A stretch of DNA of 18,804 nt. Origin: a bacterium. GTDB lineage: Bacteria; T1Sed10-126. Location: NCBI GenBank assembly GCA_003557545.1, contig PWOD01000186.1, positions 1 to 18,804 on the forward strand, given 5' to 3'. Each line of letters begins with the position of its first letter. The first letter of the stretch is position 1. Positions 7,635 to 15,734 of the stretch are shown piece by piece. Under the pieces are notes generated by a model. It saw nothing but the letters and a program-made list of their open reading frames with translations. It was not told the DNA's origin and searched no databases. The position numbers and the translations under genes were made by a program.

Positions 7635-7824
7635 TCGTGCACTACGCTTAACCGCTGGAATCATTGTTGGTCTGTCAGTTTTACTGGCTTATTTTCATTC
7701 ACAATACTGGCTCTGGTTAACCGGATTTGTCGCTCTTAACCTAATCCAGTCCGCTTTTACTGGAGGTTGTCCGGCCAGCTGGTTTTATCGTTCGATCGGG
7801 TTGAAAAACTGTTGTGATGATTAA
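7624..7824 (+). CDS. Small two-helix membrane protein, DUF2892/YgaP-like transmembrane domain
   Basis: A 66-residue protein starting with VNRALRLTAG, then two hydrophobic helices (about 9-24 and 29-46) and the NLIQSAFTGGCP motif (39-50), which is the signature of DUF2892. In YgaP this domain anchors a rhodanese; here it stands alone. Family members are often found next to sulfur-handling or thioredoxin-type genes. Arginines at both ends suggest N-in, C-in topology. The tail ends in LKNCCDD, placing two further cysteines on the cytoplasmic side. The start overlaps the MMPL gene by 11 nt and uses AGGAGGT inside that gene, so the two are translationally coupled. The function is not established. 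Confidence 0.85.
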   Translation: MTVNRALRLTAGIIVGLSVLLAYFHSQYWLWLTGFVALNLIQSAFTGGCPASWFYRSIGLKNCCDD

Positions 7825-7851
7825 CTTATTCTTTTAGGAGGTTGTTCTGTT

Positions 7852-8682
7852 ATGAATCATCGTTGTAATTTCATTACTTTGATTGTTGCTCTATTATTTA
7901 TTCTCTCTCCGGCGGTCCTGCAAGCTTCTGCTGAACTACCTGCAGAGTTTGAAACCGCCCTTGAACTGGCTCTGGAGTCTTACGAAGCCTCATATTTTCC
8001 CGGTGAGGATGTTCGCTGGCAGGTTGAAATGGAAATAGTTGATTCTCGGGGGCGAACCCGAGGACGTGAACTGACGATTTTACGTAAAAACCTGGCAGAA
8101 TACCGCCAGAAATATTATGCTTATTTTCATCAGCCTTCACAGCTTTCTAGAATGGTTTTTCTGGTCTGGACCCAGGCGGAAGCTGATGACGATCGCTGGC
8201 TTTATATGCCGGCAACCGATATGGTCCAGAGAATCTCCGGACGTCAAAAACGCAGTAGTTTCGCCGGTTCCGATTTCACCTATGAAGATATGACCGGTCG
8301 CCATCCGGCTCAGGATCAGTTTAGTTACCTTGGAGTTGAGGAGCTGGATGGTCGTCAGCTTTATCTCCTTCGTGGAGAACCGCTCGATTCTTCTCTGGTT
8401 GAATTTGCCCATTATAAGATGTATATCGATACTGAAACCCTGCTGGCCCTTCGTGGTGAATTTTATGATCCACAGGGAGAACTTCATAGAACTCTGACTG
8501 TTGAACAGGTTGAGGAGATCGATGGTTATCCGACTCCGATAGTTCAGCGGGCGAAAAATCACAGTACCGGCTCAGAAACGGTAAATACCATGTCGGAGAT
8601 CGAATATGATCTGGGAATTCCAGAAAATATTTTTCAAGAGCGCTATTTGCGCCGTCCGCCTACGCCATGGATTACACCCTGA
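7852..8682 (+). CDS. LolA-like outer membrane lipoprotein-sorting family protein, periplasmic
   Basis: A 276-residue protein with a clear signal peptide (hydrophobic 8-20, likely cleavage after LQASA near residue 27). The mature part matches the LolA-like family that accompanies MMPL transporters: DRWLYMPATDMVQRISG, then RSSFAGSDFTYEDMTGR, YLLRGEP and a C-terminal EIEYDLGIPENIF segment. This fold is a half-barrel that shields lipid. The sequence alone does not say whether it carries lipoproteins or another hydrophobic cargo; the neighbouring pump and barrel favour the latter. The start lies 11 nt after AGGAGG. There are no cysteines in the mature part, so it is probably soluble rather than a lipoprotein. 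Confidence 0.85.
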   Translation: MNHRCNFITLIVALLFILSPAVLQASAELPAEFETALELALESYEASYFPGEDVRWQVEMEIVDSRGRTRGRELTILRKNLAEYRQKYYAYFHQPSQLSRMVFLVWTQAEADDDRWLYMPATDMVQRISGRQKRSSFAGSDFTYEDMTGRHPAQDQFSYLGVEELDGRQLYLLRGEPLDSSLVEFAHYKMYIDTETLLALRGEFYDPQGELHRTLTVEQVEEIDGYPTPIVQRAKNHSTGSETVNTMSEIEYDLGIPENIFQERYLRRPPTPWITP

Positions 8683-8718
8683 GCTATATAAACCGAACTT
8701 TTTTGGAGGTTTAACCAG

Positions 8719-10023
8719 ATGTTACTGTGCAAACTAAAATCGCTATCTTACCTTGGATTTTTCCTTTTCGTTCTGTTGGTCAGTCATGGTTATAGTCATA
8801 TAAAACCGGCGTCGGCGGCGATTAATCTACGTGGGTTTGTTGAACCTGCTTATTCTGTCAGATTTGACAATGTCGGACCAATATCAGATCGTAATATGCT
8901 CAATGAAACCCGGTTTATTATGGAAAATCAGTGGTATGGTCGTCAGGGGGAGATGCTCGATCTAAGGTTGCTTGGTGCTGCTGATTTTTCCACCGGTCAC
9001 TCCTCTGATCTGGAATTAAGAGCCGCCTCTGTTTTTGTCCCGTTAACTACTAATCTTGAATTAAGTTTAGGTCGTCAGGTACTGGATTGGGGTCCGGCTC
9101 AGTTTGAGTTTGTTAACGATTATTTCAGCAAGGATTTTACAGCTTTTTTTCTGGGCCGTGATCTAGAGTTTATGAAGGCCCCTTCCGATGCGCTACGGGT
9201 GCGCTGGTATTCAGCTCTTGCTGATTTTGACCTTGCTGTAATTCCTGAATTTCATTCCGATATTGGCCCGGCAGGGCAGAAGATTCCTCTTGTCCATCCT
9301 GATCCAGACACGGGACTGGTTTCGGCTGATCAGCTCCGGGCTGCTGGTATCGATCAAACTTTTCCAGTTTCATCTCCGGAGCGGGGAGAGGTTCATTTGA
9401 GAATTAGTCGCCTGGTTTCTAGTTGGGAAACTGCTCTCTATGGTTATCGTGGTCATACAGGAACTCCTGCAGGATATGATCAGCAGGCTGAACAGTTCTA
9501 TTACCCCCAGCTGGCGGCGGTTGGCGGTTCTATCCGCGGCCCCCTTCTTGGCGGAATATTTTGGTCGGAAGTCAACTATGAGGATATACGCGAACCGCTA
9601 GCCGGCGATACTGTTGGTCTGCCTCCCGATCAGTTTAACCTGCTCGTTGGGTATCAGTTTGATCCGTCTCCTGAGAGACGCTATCTGCTTCAGGCTCACT
9701 GGCTACGTCAGCTCAGTGCGGACGGCCTTCGAGCTGCTCTTGTTGATCAGCCGGACCATCCTCTGGCAGAACGTGATCGTTATCGAGTTCAATTTGCCGC
9801 AGAACAGAGTTTTCTGGCAGATCGACTGACCCTCGCTGCCCGGTTTTTTTGGGGAATACAGGTTGAGGATTGGCATCTTCGGTTGGAAGCTGATTATCAG
9901 TGGAGTGATGCTGTTAGGTTTTATCTGGGGACGCTATTTTATGATGCGGAAAATCCAGCCTCCCGATTTGGTCCGCTACAGGATCACGATCTAATTTATA
10001 CCCGGTTGAGATACAGTTTTTAA
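8719..10023 (+). CDS. DUF1302-like outer-membrane beta-barrel protein
   Basis: A 434-residue protein with a signal peptide (hydrophobic 11-22, probable cleavage near ASA at 31-33). The mature part has alternating polar/hydrophobic strands and no further transmembrane helix. The segment LELSLGRQVLDWG followed by the VNDYFSKDF region resembles DUF1302 barrels, which occur beside LolA-like and MMPL genes in Proteobacteria. It ends in YTRLRYSF; a C-terminal aromatic in an amphipathic strand is the usual signal for insertion by BamA. This supports a diderm host. It follows the LolA-like gene by 36 nt, with GGAGG 10 nt before the start. It may be the outer-membrane acceptor or exit channel of the system. 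Exact family membership is less sure than the barrel call. Confidence 0.75.
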   Translation: MLLCKLKSLSYLGFFLFVLLVSHGYSHIKPASAAINLRGFVEPAYSVRFDNVGPISDRNMLNETRFIMENQWYGRQGEMLDLRLLGAADFSTGHSSDLELRAASVFVPLTTNLELSLGRQVLDWGPAQFEFVNDYFSKDFTAFFLGRDLEFMKAPSDALRVRWYSALADFDLAVIPEFHSDIGPAGQKIPLVHPDPDTGLVSADQLRAAGIDQTFPVSSPERGEVHLRISRLVSSWETALYGYRGHTGTPAGYDQQAEQFYYPQLAAVGGSIRGPLLGGIFWSEVNYEDIREPLAGDTVGLPPDQFNLLVGYQFDPSPERRYLLQAHWLRQLSADGLRAALVDQPDHPLAERDRYRVQFAAEQSFLADRLTLAARFFWGIQVEDWHLRLEADYQWSDAVRFYLGTLFYDAENPASRFGPLQDHDLIYTRLRYSF

Positions 10024-10095
10024 CCAGGTTAATTGCTGTTTTGATATTGTTCTGACCGCTTATTTTTTAAGTGAATTTTTTAGGAGGTTATTGTT

Positions 10096-10296
10096 TTGCC
10101 GACTTATCAATATTCCTGTGAAAGCTGTGATGCAAAGTTTCAGCTGCAAAGACCAATAGATCAGCGTGATACTGAGATAAGCTGTCCCGATTGTTCTTCT
10201 GACAGAGTTCATCGATTGCTCAGTCAGTTTTCCGTTGGCAGTTCCTCCTCGGTTGATACCAAGCCATGCGCTGGAGGAAGCTGCCCATTTTCCTGA
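10096..10296 (+). CDS. FmdB-family zinc-ribbon protein
   Basis: A 66-residue protein beginning MPTYQYSCESCDAKF, the hallmark of the FmdB/CxxC_CxxC_SSSS family. Zinc-ribbon cysteines are C8, C11, C30 and C33 (CPDC). A serine-rich tail carries two more cysteines (C58, C63; CAGGSC), as is common in the family. FmdB-type proteins are small regulatory or accessory proteins of mostly unknown role. The TTG start lies 8 nt after AGGAGG. It follows the beta-barrel gene by 72 nt on the same strand with no convincing terminator between, so it may be read through from the ArsR operon. Confidence 0.85.
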   Translation: MPTYQYSCESCDAKFQLQRPIDQRDTEISCPDCSSDRVHRLLSQFSVGSSSSVDTKPCAGGSCPFS

Positions 10297-10304
10297 ATTG
10301 TTTA

Positions 10305-10355
10305 GCGGTAAATAGCACCGCCCGATCTGCTGGTCTGCAGCCAGGATAAATTTTT
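10305..10355 (+). terminator. Weak hairpin pair and T5 run between the fmdB-type and Nudix genes
   Basis: GCGGT (10305-10309) pairs with ACCGC (10317-10321), and CTGG (10330-10333) pairs with CCAG (10341-10344). A run of five T follows at 10351-10355 after a 6-nt gap. Stems are short and the T run is not adjacent, so attenuation or termination is possible but unproven. Confidence 0.25.
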
Positions 10356-10394
10356 AATTCTAAAAACCAGTCTTATTTTCAGGAGTGAGTTCAG

Positions 10395-10886
10395 TTGAAA
10401 AACCTTAACCAGCAGGCTGTTTTAGCAACTCTTTGCTATCTCCAGCAGGACGGTTGCACATTGATGTTGCACCGGAATAAGAGTGAAAATGATGTTCACT
10501 CGGGGAAATGGAATGGGCTGGGTGGAAAGTTTGAACGTGGTGAGACACCTGAAGAATGCGTTGCTCGTGAAATTCATGAGGAGTCAGGAGTTAAACTTAT
10601 CAGTCAACAGTTGCACGGGGTCCTGACTTTTCCTGATTTTACCCAGAACCGTGACTGGTATGTTTTTGTTTTTACTTCGACTGATTTCTCAGGTAGAGCT
10701 GTCGAACATGGACCGGAAGGTGAGTTGCAGTGGATTCCTGACGAGCAGTTGCTGAAACTTAATCTCTGGGACAGCGATCGTTATTTTTTAAACTGGCTCA
10801 AACAACCAGCTTTTTTTTCCGGCAAATTCTTCTACCATGACGGTCAGCTCTTAGATCACCAGTATCAGTTTTATTCCTTTAAATAA
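10395..10886 (+). CDS. Nudix hydrolase, MutT/8-oxo-dGTP diphosphatase-like
   Basis: A 163-residue protein with a complete Nudix box: G44, E50, R58-E59, E62-E63 and G65, in the segment GKFERGETPEECV followed by REIHEESGV. The NGLGGKFE entry to the box and the short WNG motif upstream resemble MTH1/MutT-type 8-oxo-dGTP diphosphatases, which clean oxidised nucleotides from the pool. Substrate specificity within Nudix proteins is hard to assign from sequence, so the nucleotide-pool role is likely but not certain. The TTG start lies 5-9 nt after AGGAGTGAG. It is 98 nt downstream of the zinc-ribbon gene and convergent with recQ, only 20 nt away. Confidence 0.88.
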   Translation: MKNLNQQAVLATLCYLQQDGCTLMLHRNKSENDVHSGKWNGLGGKFERGETPEECVAREIHEESGVKLISQQLHGVLTFPDFTQNRDWYVFVFTSTDFSGRAVEHGPEGELQWIPDEQLLKLNLWDSDRYFLNWLKQPAFFSGKFFYHDGQLLDHQYQFYSFK

Positions 10887-10906
10887 CAGTTGAATTGACA
10901 GCTCTA

Positions 10907-12436
10907 TTAACCTCCTGGTTTCACCAGAAAGACTGCTCCCTTTCCCTGGAGTAAACCGTCAGCCTTCAAGGTTAGATTAATTGTGTTATATTGACCGGTT
11001 TTTTTGAGGAAATTTTGACAGAGCATCTGGCTGATGTAATGACGGATTGAATGATAAGTTTCATCAGCCATACTTCCATAGGAGTGCAGTCGGTCATGTC
11101 CGACGTTGAGGACTGCTTTTGCAGTTGATCCGTGAAGAATTCTGGCCACCTGTGTTGCGCCGTATTTGCCATCTAATTCCCAGATACAGTTAATTATTTT
11201 TCGGGCTTTCTCCTGACTGTCCGGCAGGATCACCAGTTCGTTCAGACAGTAGTCACAGCAGTTACAGTTATCCCGGGGGTAGTTCTGTCCAAAATATTCT
11301 GTGATAAAGCGGTGACGACATACCGGGGAAAAACAGTAGTTGTAAACCGCTTCGATCTGCTTCGATCGATTGTTATTATCTGCTTCGATCTGTTCTTTTT
11401 TTGTCATAAGATCGTTGGGCCCATATAGCAGTAAACATTCCGCGGGATTGCCGTCACGCCCCGCTCGACCTGTTTCCTGTTGGTAGTCCTCAATTGAGGC
11501 GGGCATTGAACTATGTAAGATGAAACCTATATCCGGCCGATCAATTCCCATACCAAAGGCAATTGTCGCTACCATGATATCTGTTTTTCCGTTTAGAAAG
11601 CTTGTCTGATTATCCGCTCTTTCCTCAGCGGTCAGTCCGGCGTGATAGGGGGCCACCTTGTAGTTTTCTTCAGTCAGTATCCTCGTTGTTTTTTCCACCT
11701 CTTTTCTTCGTGAACAATAAATAATCCCGGCTTTACCGGCCTGTTTTTTGACAAATTTTTTTAGCTGTGCTGTTCTATTTTTACGGGGTTTGACTCGGTA
11801 AGTTAGGTTTGAACGGTCGATTTCGCCAACTGTTTCCAGTGGAGTTTTAAGTTTTAATTGAACTTTTATGTCCTCCTGCACCTCTGGAGTTGCCGTTGCA
11901 GTAAATGCATGAACTGAGCTGTCGGGAAACTGTCTTTTTAAGCAGCTCAGGTTCAGGTAAGATTGTCTGAAATCATGACCCCAGCGGCTGATACAGTGGG
12001 CTTCATCAACTACAAAATAAGCTGGATTCAATCGTTTAAGACGGTTGAGCGTATCGTTTATTTTTAGCCGTTCAGGTGACATATAGAGTAGACATAGCTG
12101 TTTTTGAAAGGCCTGTTCCCAGATCTTTTCGATTATTTTCGGTTTTAAGGTGGAATTTAAATAGGCCGCTTTGATACCACGATTTTTAAGGTTTTCAACC
12201 TGGTCCTCCATCAGTGATATTAATGGCGCAATGACTATTGCCGGCCGGTCAAATAGTGCCGGTAGCTGGTAGCAGAGGGATTTGCCGCCGCCTGTCGGAA
12301 AAACAGTTAGACTATCTCTGCCGTTGAGAATTGCTGCTATGACTCGCTCCTGGTAGGGATATAACTCAGCTATCTTCCAGTGCTTTTCTAACAACTCAGA
12401 TAGTCTGGATAAAAATCCTGCTGTCTTTGGACACAT
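10907..12436 (-). CDS. recQ: RecQ-type ATP-dependent DNA helicase
   Basis: A 509-residue superfamily 2 helicase with 3'-5' unwinding activity expected. Motif I is [13 protein letters not shown] (K52-S53), motif [16 protein letters not shown] (DEAH 144-147), motif III TATATP, and motif [13 protein letters not shown] (about 320-329). The RecQ zinc domain follows (C373, C391, C394, C397; CRHR then CNCCDYC). An RQC-like winged helix fills the C-terminus ([11 protein letters not shown], then DRLHSYGSM). There is no HRDC domain, so it is a short RecQ. ATG at 12436 is chosen because GGAGAG lies 8 nt upstream and the promoter at 12520-12492 would put the transcript start inside the longer open frame that reaches 12532. 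It would act in recombinational repair or fork restart. Confidence 0.93.
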   Translation of the reverse strand: MCPKTAGFLSRLSELLEKHWKIAELYPYQERVIAAILNGRDSLTVFPTGGGKSLCYQLPALFDRPAIVIAPLISLMEDQVENLKNRGIKAAYLNSTLKPKIIEKIWEQAFQKQLCLLYMSPERLKINDTLNRLKRLNPAYFVVDEAHCISRWGHDFRQSYLNLSCLKRQFPDSSVHAFTATATPEVQEDIKVQLKLKTPLETVGEIDRSNLTYRVKPRKNRTAQLKKFVKKQAGKAGIIYCSRRKEVEKTTRILTEENYKVAPYHAGLTAEERADNQTSFLNGKTDIMVATIAFGMGIDRPDIGFILHSSMPASIEDYQQETGRAGRDGNPAECLLLYGPNDLMTKKEQIEADNNNRSKQIEAVYNYCFSPVCRHRFITEYFGQNYPRDNCNCCDYCLNELVILPDSQEKARKIINCIWELDGKYGATQVARILHGSTAKAVLNVGHDRLHSYGSMADETYHSIRHYISQMLCQNFLKKTGQYNTINLTLKADGLLQGKGAVFLVKPGG

Positions 12437-12491
12437 CGTAAGCTCTCTCCGATAATTGGGTGAATCGTTGGCGGCTGTTGAACTGCAGTTT

Positions 12492-12520
12492 AGTATAATT
12501 GCCATAGTCCTTTTAGACAA
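12492..12520 (-). promoter_or_regulatory. Sigma70-type promoter of recQ
   Basis: On the minus strand TTGTCT (12520-12515) and TATACT (12497-12492) are separated by 17 bp. Transcription would start near 12485, giving a leader of about 50 nt with the GGAGAG site before ATG 12436. This agrees with the shorter RecQ start and argues against the 32-residue N-terminal extension. Confidence 0.6.
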
Positions 12521-12678
12521 ACGGTTTATCAATCAGCTCCTGACTCTGGCTGGTTTGCTTAAAAATATAATCACCCTGTTATTTCTGTTCTTGGTTTCTT
12601 TTTTATCTGTTTGAGGGTAAAATTGTTAAGCATAGTTGATAAACTGGTCCGACTATACTTTACTGGTGTGATGGATCA

Positions 12679-15600
12679 ATGGTTTTCAAACTTAAGCCTG
12701 CCCGATTTTTTCAAATTTATTGCTATTCTCTTCAGCAACTATTTAAAGCTTATTTTTTTGTCCAGTTCTGTCTGCTTCTGTTGATTTTATCAGGACAGCT
12801 GTTTGCCCAGCCCCGGGTGGAAACATTAGCCCCCGAGGTTCTCTCCGACACAGTCGTGGTTTTGCATGGAGAACTGGTAGATCCCGGTACGGCCCCATCC
12901 GTATTTCAGTTTTTTCAGTACCGCCGTAAAGCGACTGTTAACTGGAATATTTTGCCGGTGGATTATAGCAGTAACCCCGGTCAGTTTGAGTATACCCTCT
13001 CCGATTTGCAGTCGGCTGTAGAGTATGAGTTCAGGGCTGCGGCTGAGGGAAACTCCCGGGTTTATGGAGATCAGCACCGCTGGGTTACTGATCACAGTCT
13101 TGTCTGGCAAACCAATTATGATTGGCAGCGGGCTGTTGAGCAACAGCGGACAGTTATTGCAGATGATTATCTAACTCTCGATGATGCCAATCTTCAGCTT
13201 GAAAAAAATGCAGTCGATTGTTTGGACTGGGAAAATCATTTTTTTCAGCAAAATTTAGTCTGTCAGGACAATAGTTTAAGTTTGGCCCATCCGGAGGAGT
13301 TTGACACAAAAATCTTTGAACCGACTTCCACGGGCCGGGATGGTGAGATACAGCAGTGGGTTGTTCCCTTCACCGGTGAATATAGAATTACAGCCTATGG
13401 GGCCGCCGGTGGAGGCGGAGATGGTTCGGCAGGTCAGGTTATGCCTGGCGGAGCGGGTGCCCGAATGGCCGGTAATTTTCAGCTTAAGCAGGGGGAAACT
13501 GTGGAAATTTTAGTCGGTCATCGTGGAGAAGGAGATACGACTGGAGCAGGAGGCGGGGGGGGGAGTTTTGTAGTTTTAGAAGATCCGGTTTCTGAAACCG
13601 ATATTCTGCTGATCGCCGGTGGAGGTGGAGGAGGTGGTGAACATGGCGCCGGGGTAGGAGCTGTCACGGCGTCTAATGGGACCCAGGATAGTGAGGGGGG
13701 TAACCATGGTGGGGTTGATGGTTATGGTGGACAGCTGCTGGGGGGTGCCGGCACTGCTGGAAATGCCGGGTCCGGTGCTGGAATATGGGGTGATGGCGAA
13801 GCCGATGGTCATGAATTATCTCTGGCTTTTATTAACGGCGGAATCGGTGGTTCGGGCGGCGGACTTACTCCCGCTCATGGGGCTGAGGGTGGGTTTGGCG
13901 GCGGCGGCGGCGGTTTTCATCATAACTGGGGTCCGGCCGGAGGAGGCGGGGGAGGATATTCTGGCGGGGCGGGTGCTTACCGAGAACAAAATTTAAATCG
14001 GGGTGGCGGAGGGGGTGGTTCCTATAATAATGGTACAGCTCAGTCTAATCAGGGAGCAGTTAATCAGCAGGATGGTCTGGTGATTGTTGAGGTGATCTCC
14101 CGGGAACCTGGATTCCGAATCTCTCAGCCCCTGGAGCTCTCCGAAATCAAAGGGGTCACAGGCTCTTATATTAACTGGCAGGCAGATCAGCCGGGAACAT
14201 CAACTGTTAAGATAGATGTTGCTATTAGCCACTCGCCCGACACCTATCCGCTTGATCAAACTGCCTGGTCGCTGGCTACCCCGTCAAATCCTCTGCCGGG
14301 GATCTCTCCCGGAGATGATCTGACTGATAAATATCTCTGGCTCCGGCAGCGGTTTTATCCCCAGGATTTTGATTATCACCCGCAGCTTAACTGGCTTGAT
14401 CTGCAACTTGAGGGATATACGGAACCGTCTGGCCACCTCCTGACCGAACCGGCTGGTATGCTTCCTTCAAAACCGGTCCTGGTTGATCTTGAATACCGAT
14501 TGAATGGGGGGCAGATTGAACTGGTAGTTGTTGGCAGCCCGGATAGTAGTGATTCTGAAACTGTTGGGCCGGTAATTCTTGATGGTTCCGATACTGCTCA
14601 ATTAGACTGGGAGCAAGCCCATGCCGCCTTTCAGGTAAAGATTTATCTGGAAGCAGATAATCTAAACGATTTTCCTGAGTTTTCCAATCTTACCCTGGTT
14701 CCTTATTACAGCTTGAATGTCACTAAATTGGGCGAAGGAGAGGTTGCAGTAAATGGTTTTGACTATCTTGATCAATTTGAATTTAGAGCTGGCGAATCCA
14801 TAGTAGTTACTGCTGAGCCCGCCCCTTATTCCAGTTTTCTTGGCTGGGCGGGTGAGTTTACCGGGAAGGAAGCCCCGCTTTTTTTTTCGATTGATCAAGA
14901 TTATGATCTGACCGCGATATTTGGCCGCGACACCTATTTACTGACAGTCGAACTGTTTGGTCCGGGACAGGTGCAGGTGAATGGTGAAACTTATCCGGGA
15001 GCTGCTGTAGAGCTAATTGCCGGGGAAACTGTTACCCTCCAGGCAGATCCCGTCGATCATTACATTTTCACTAACTGGGGATATGATATTACCGCTAAAG
15101 ATGATCTGGTTGAATTGTTTATTGATCAGGATTTTGTTGTTTCAGCGCATTTTGACCAGGATTATCATGAACTTGAAATTGATCCTCAGCCGGGCGGTCA
15201 AATATTTATCAATGGTGATAGTTACCCGGGTCATCCTGTCCAATTACCAGCTGGAGAAACTGCCACGTTGGAGATTATCGTGGATCCTGGCTGGGAGTTT
15301 GCTGGATGGAGCGGGGATTTTTCTGGCGAGCAAGATAAGCGGGTTGAGTTTGTTCCTGATAGGGATCTTCAGATTGGAATTGAGTTTTCTCCGGTGTTAC
15401 TTGCTCCTGGTCTGAGTAATTTTATCGTTGGTCCTAATCCCTTTATAGCTGGCGATGGAAATTATGCCACCGGAGAGGATCAGCTGCTGTTTCAGTTCAA
15501 TAGTACTGCTTCCGGACCTTTCAAAATCAAGATCTATTCAATCGGCGGCGGACTTGTCTTTGATACTGTCTATCGTGGTTCAACCAACAGATATCATTGG

Positions 15601-15711
15601 TCCCTTAAAAATAATTCTGGCCGGTCGGTTAGCAGTGGTTATTACATCTATTATGTTGAAGAGCTATCAACCGGTGCTTCGGTTACCGGAAAACTGGCGG
15701 TTGTTCGCTAA
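12679..15711 (+). CDS. Exported glycine-rich (ALK/LTK-like domain) surface protein with InlB-type repeats and FlgD-Ig-like C-terminus
   Basis: A 1010-residue protein. A long-n-region signal peptide ends near LFA (41-43). Residues 45-140 look fibronectin-III-like. Residues 220-472 form a glycine-rich domain with the ALK/LTK-type pattern: TGEYRITAYGAAGGGG (232-247), then GNFQLKQGETVEILVGHRG (265-283), and DILLIAGGGGGGG (308-320), with several G6-G8 runs. Residues 480-675 are probably beta-rich and unassigned. Three divergent InlB-B-type repeats follow (677-749, 752-826, 828-904), each with a GxxxVNGxxY core and a GW or NW motif. Residues 906-1010 match FlgD-Ig-like/secretion-tail domains: VGPNPF (917-922), IKIYSIGGG (950-958), SGYYIYYVEE and a final GKLAVVR. 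This is an adhesin- or matrix-like surface protein by architecture; partner and anchoring are unknown. The ribosome site is weak. Confidence 0.75.
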   Translation: MVFKLKPARFFQIYCYSLQQLFKAYFFVQFCLLLLILSGQLFAQPRVETLAPEVLSDTVVVLHGELVDPGTAPSVFQFFQYRRKATVNWNILPVDYSSNPGQFEYTLSDLQSAVEYEFRAAAEGNSRVYGDQHRWVTDHSLVWQTNYDWQRAVEQQRTVIADDYLTLDDANLQLEKNAVDCLDWENHFFQQNLVCQDNSLSLAHPEEFDTKIFEPTSTGRDGEIQQWVVPFTGEYRITAYGAAGGGGDGSAGQVMPGGAGARMAGNFQLKQGETVEILVGHRGEGDTTGAGGGGGSFVVLEDPVSETDILLIAGGGGGGGEHGAGVGAVTASNGTQDSEGGNHGGVDGYGGQLLGGAGTAGNAGSGAGIWGDGEADGHELSLAFINGGIGGSGGGLTPAHGAEGGFGGGGGGFHHNWGPAGGGGGGYSGGAGAYREQNLNRGGGGGGSYNNGTAQSNQGAVNQQDGLVIVEVISREPGFRISQPLELSEIKGVTGSYINWQADQPGTSTVKIDVAISHSPDTYPLDQTAWSLATPSNPLPGISPGDDLTDKYLWLRQRFYPQDFDYHPQLNWLDLQLEGYTEPSGHLLTEPAGMLPSKPVLVDLEYRLNGGQIELVVVGSPDSSDSETVGPVILDGSDTAQLDWEQAHAAFQVKIYLEADNLNDFPEFSNLTLVPYYSLNVTKLGEGEVAVNGFDYLDQFEFRAGESIVVTAEPAPYSSFLGWAGEFTGKEAPLFFSIDQDYDLTAIFGRDTYLLTVELFGPGQVQVNGETYPGAAVELIAGETVTLQADPVDHYIFTNWGYDITAKDDLVELFIDQDFVVSAHFDQDYHELEIDPQPGGQIFINGDSYPGHPVQLPAGETATLEIIVDPGWEFAGWSGDFSGEQDKRVEFVPDRDLQIGIEFSPVLLAPGLSNFIVGPNPFIAGDGNYATGEDQLLFQFNSTASGPFKIKIYSIGGGLVFDTVYRGSTNRYHWSLKNNSGRSVSSGYYIYYVEELSTGASVTGKLAVVR
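13555..13563 (+). repeat. Homopolymer G9 in the glycine-rich coding region
   Basis: Nine consecutive G encode three glycines (about residues 293-295) directly before SFVVL. As sequenced the frame is open. A change of one G would move translation into a frame that soon stops and remove the repeat and C-terminal domains. It may be only a by-product of GGN codons. Confidence 0.6.
14707..15390 (+). repeat. Three tandem InlB-B-like protein repeats (coding)
   Basis: Residues 677-749, 752-826 and 828-904 of the exported protein repeat one plan of about 73-77 residues: a leading hydrophobic strand, GxGxVxVNG, a tyrosine or aspartate turn, an AGE(S/T) segment (704-707, 781-784, 858-861), a W-containing loop (LGWAGEF, TNWGYD, AGWSGDF) and a closing (A/E)xF strand. 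The repeats are divergent, so recent duplication is unlikely. Confidence 0.65.
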
Positions 15712-15734
15712 CTATACGATAGATCTGATTGTTA

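Noticed and set aside
12437-12532. A 32-residue N-terminal extension of RecQ from an upstream TTG
   Set aside because: The upstream start has poor ribosome-site spacing and would overlap the recQ promoter. ATG 12436 has GGAGAG at ideal distance.
12654-12659. TATACT as a -10 box for the large surface-protein gene
   Set aside because: No acceptable -35 hexamer exists at 16-18 bp, and the resulting leader would be only about 13 nt. The earlier TATAAT at 12566-12571 also lacks a -35 partner.
13384-14093. Glycine-rich region as a DNA-level tandem repeat or CRISPR-like array
   Set aside because: The glycine runs are irregular in spacing and codon use, with no direct repeat units or spacers. They encode a protein domain.
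15712-15734. Bidirectional terminator between the convergent surface-protein and BCAM0308-type genes
   Set aside because: The gap is only 23 nt and holds no inverted repeat of useful length.
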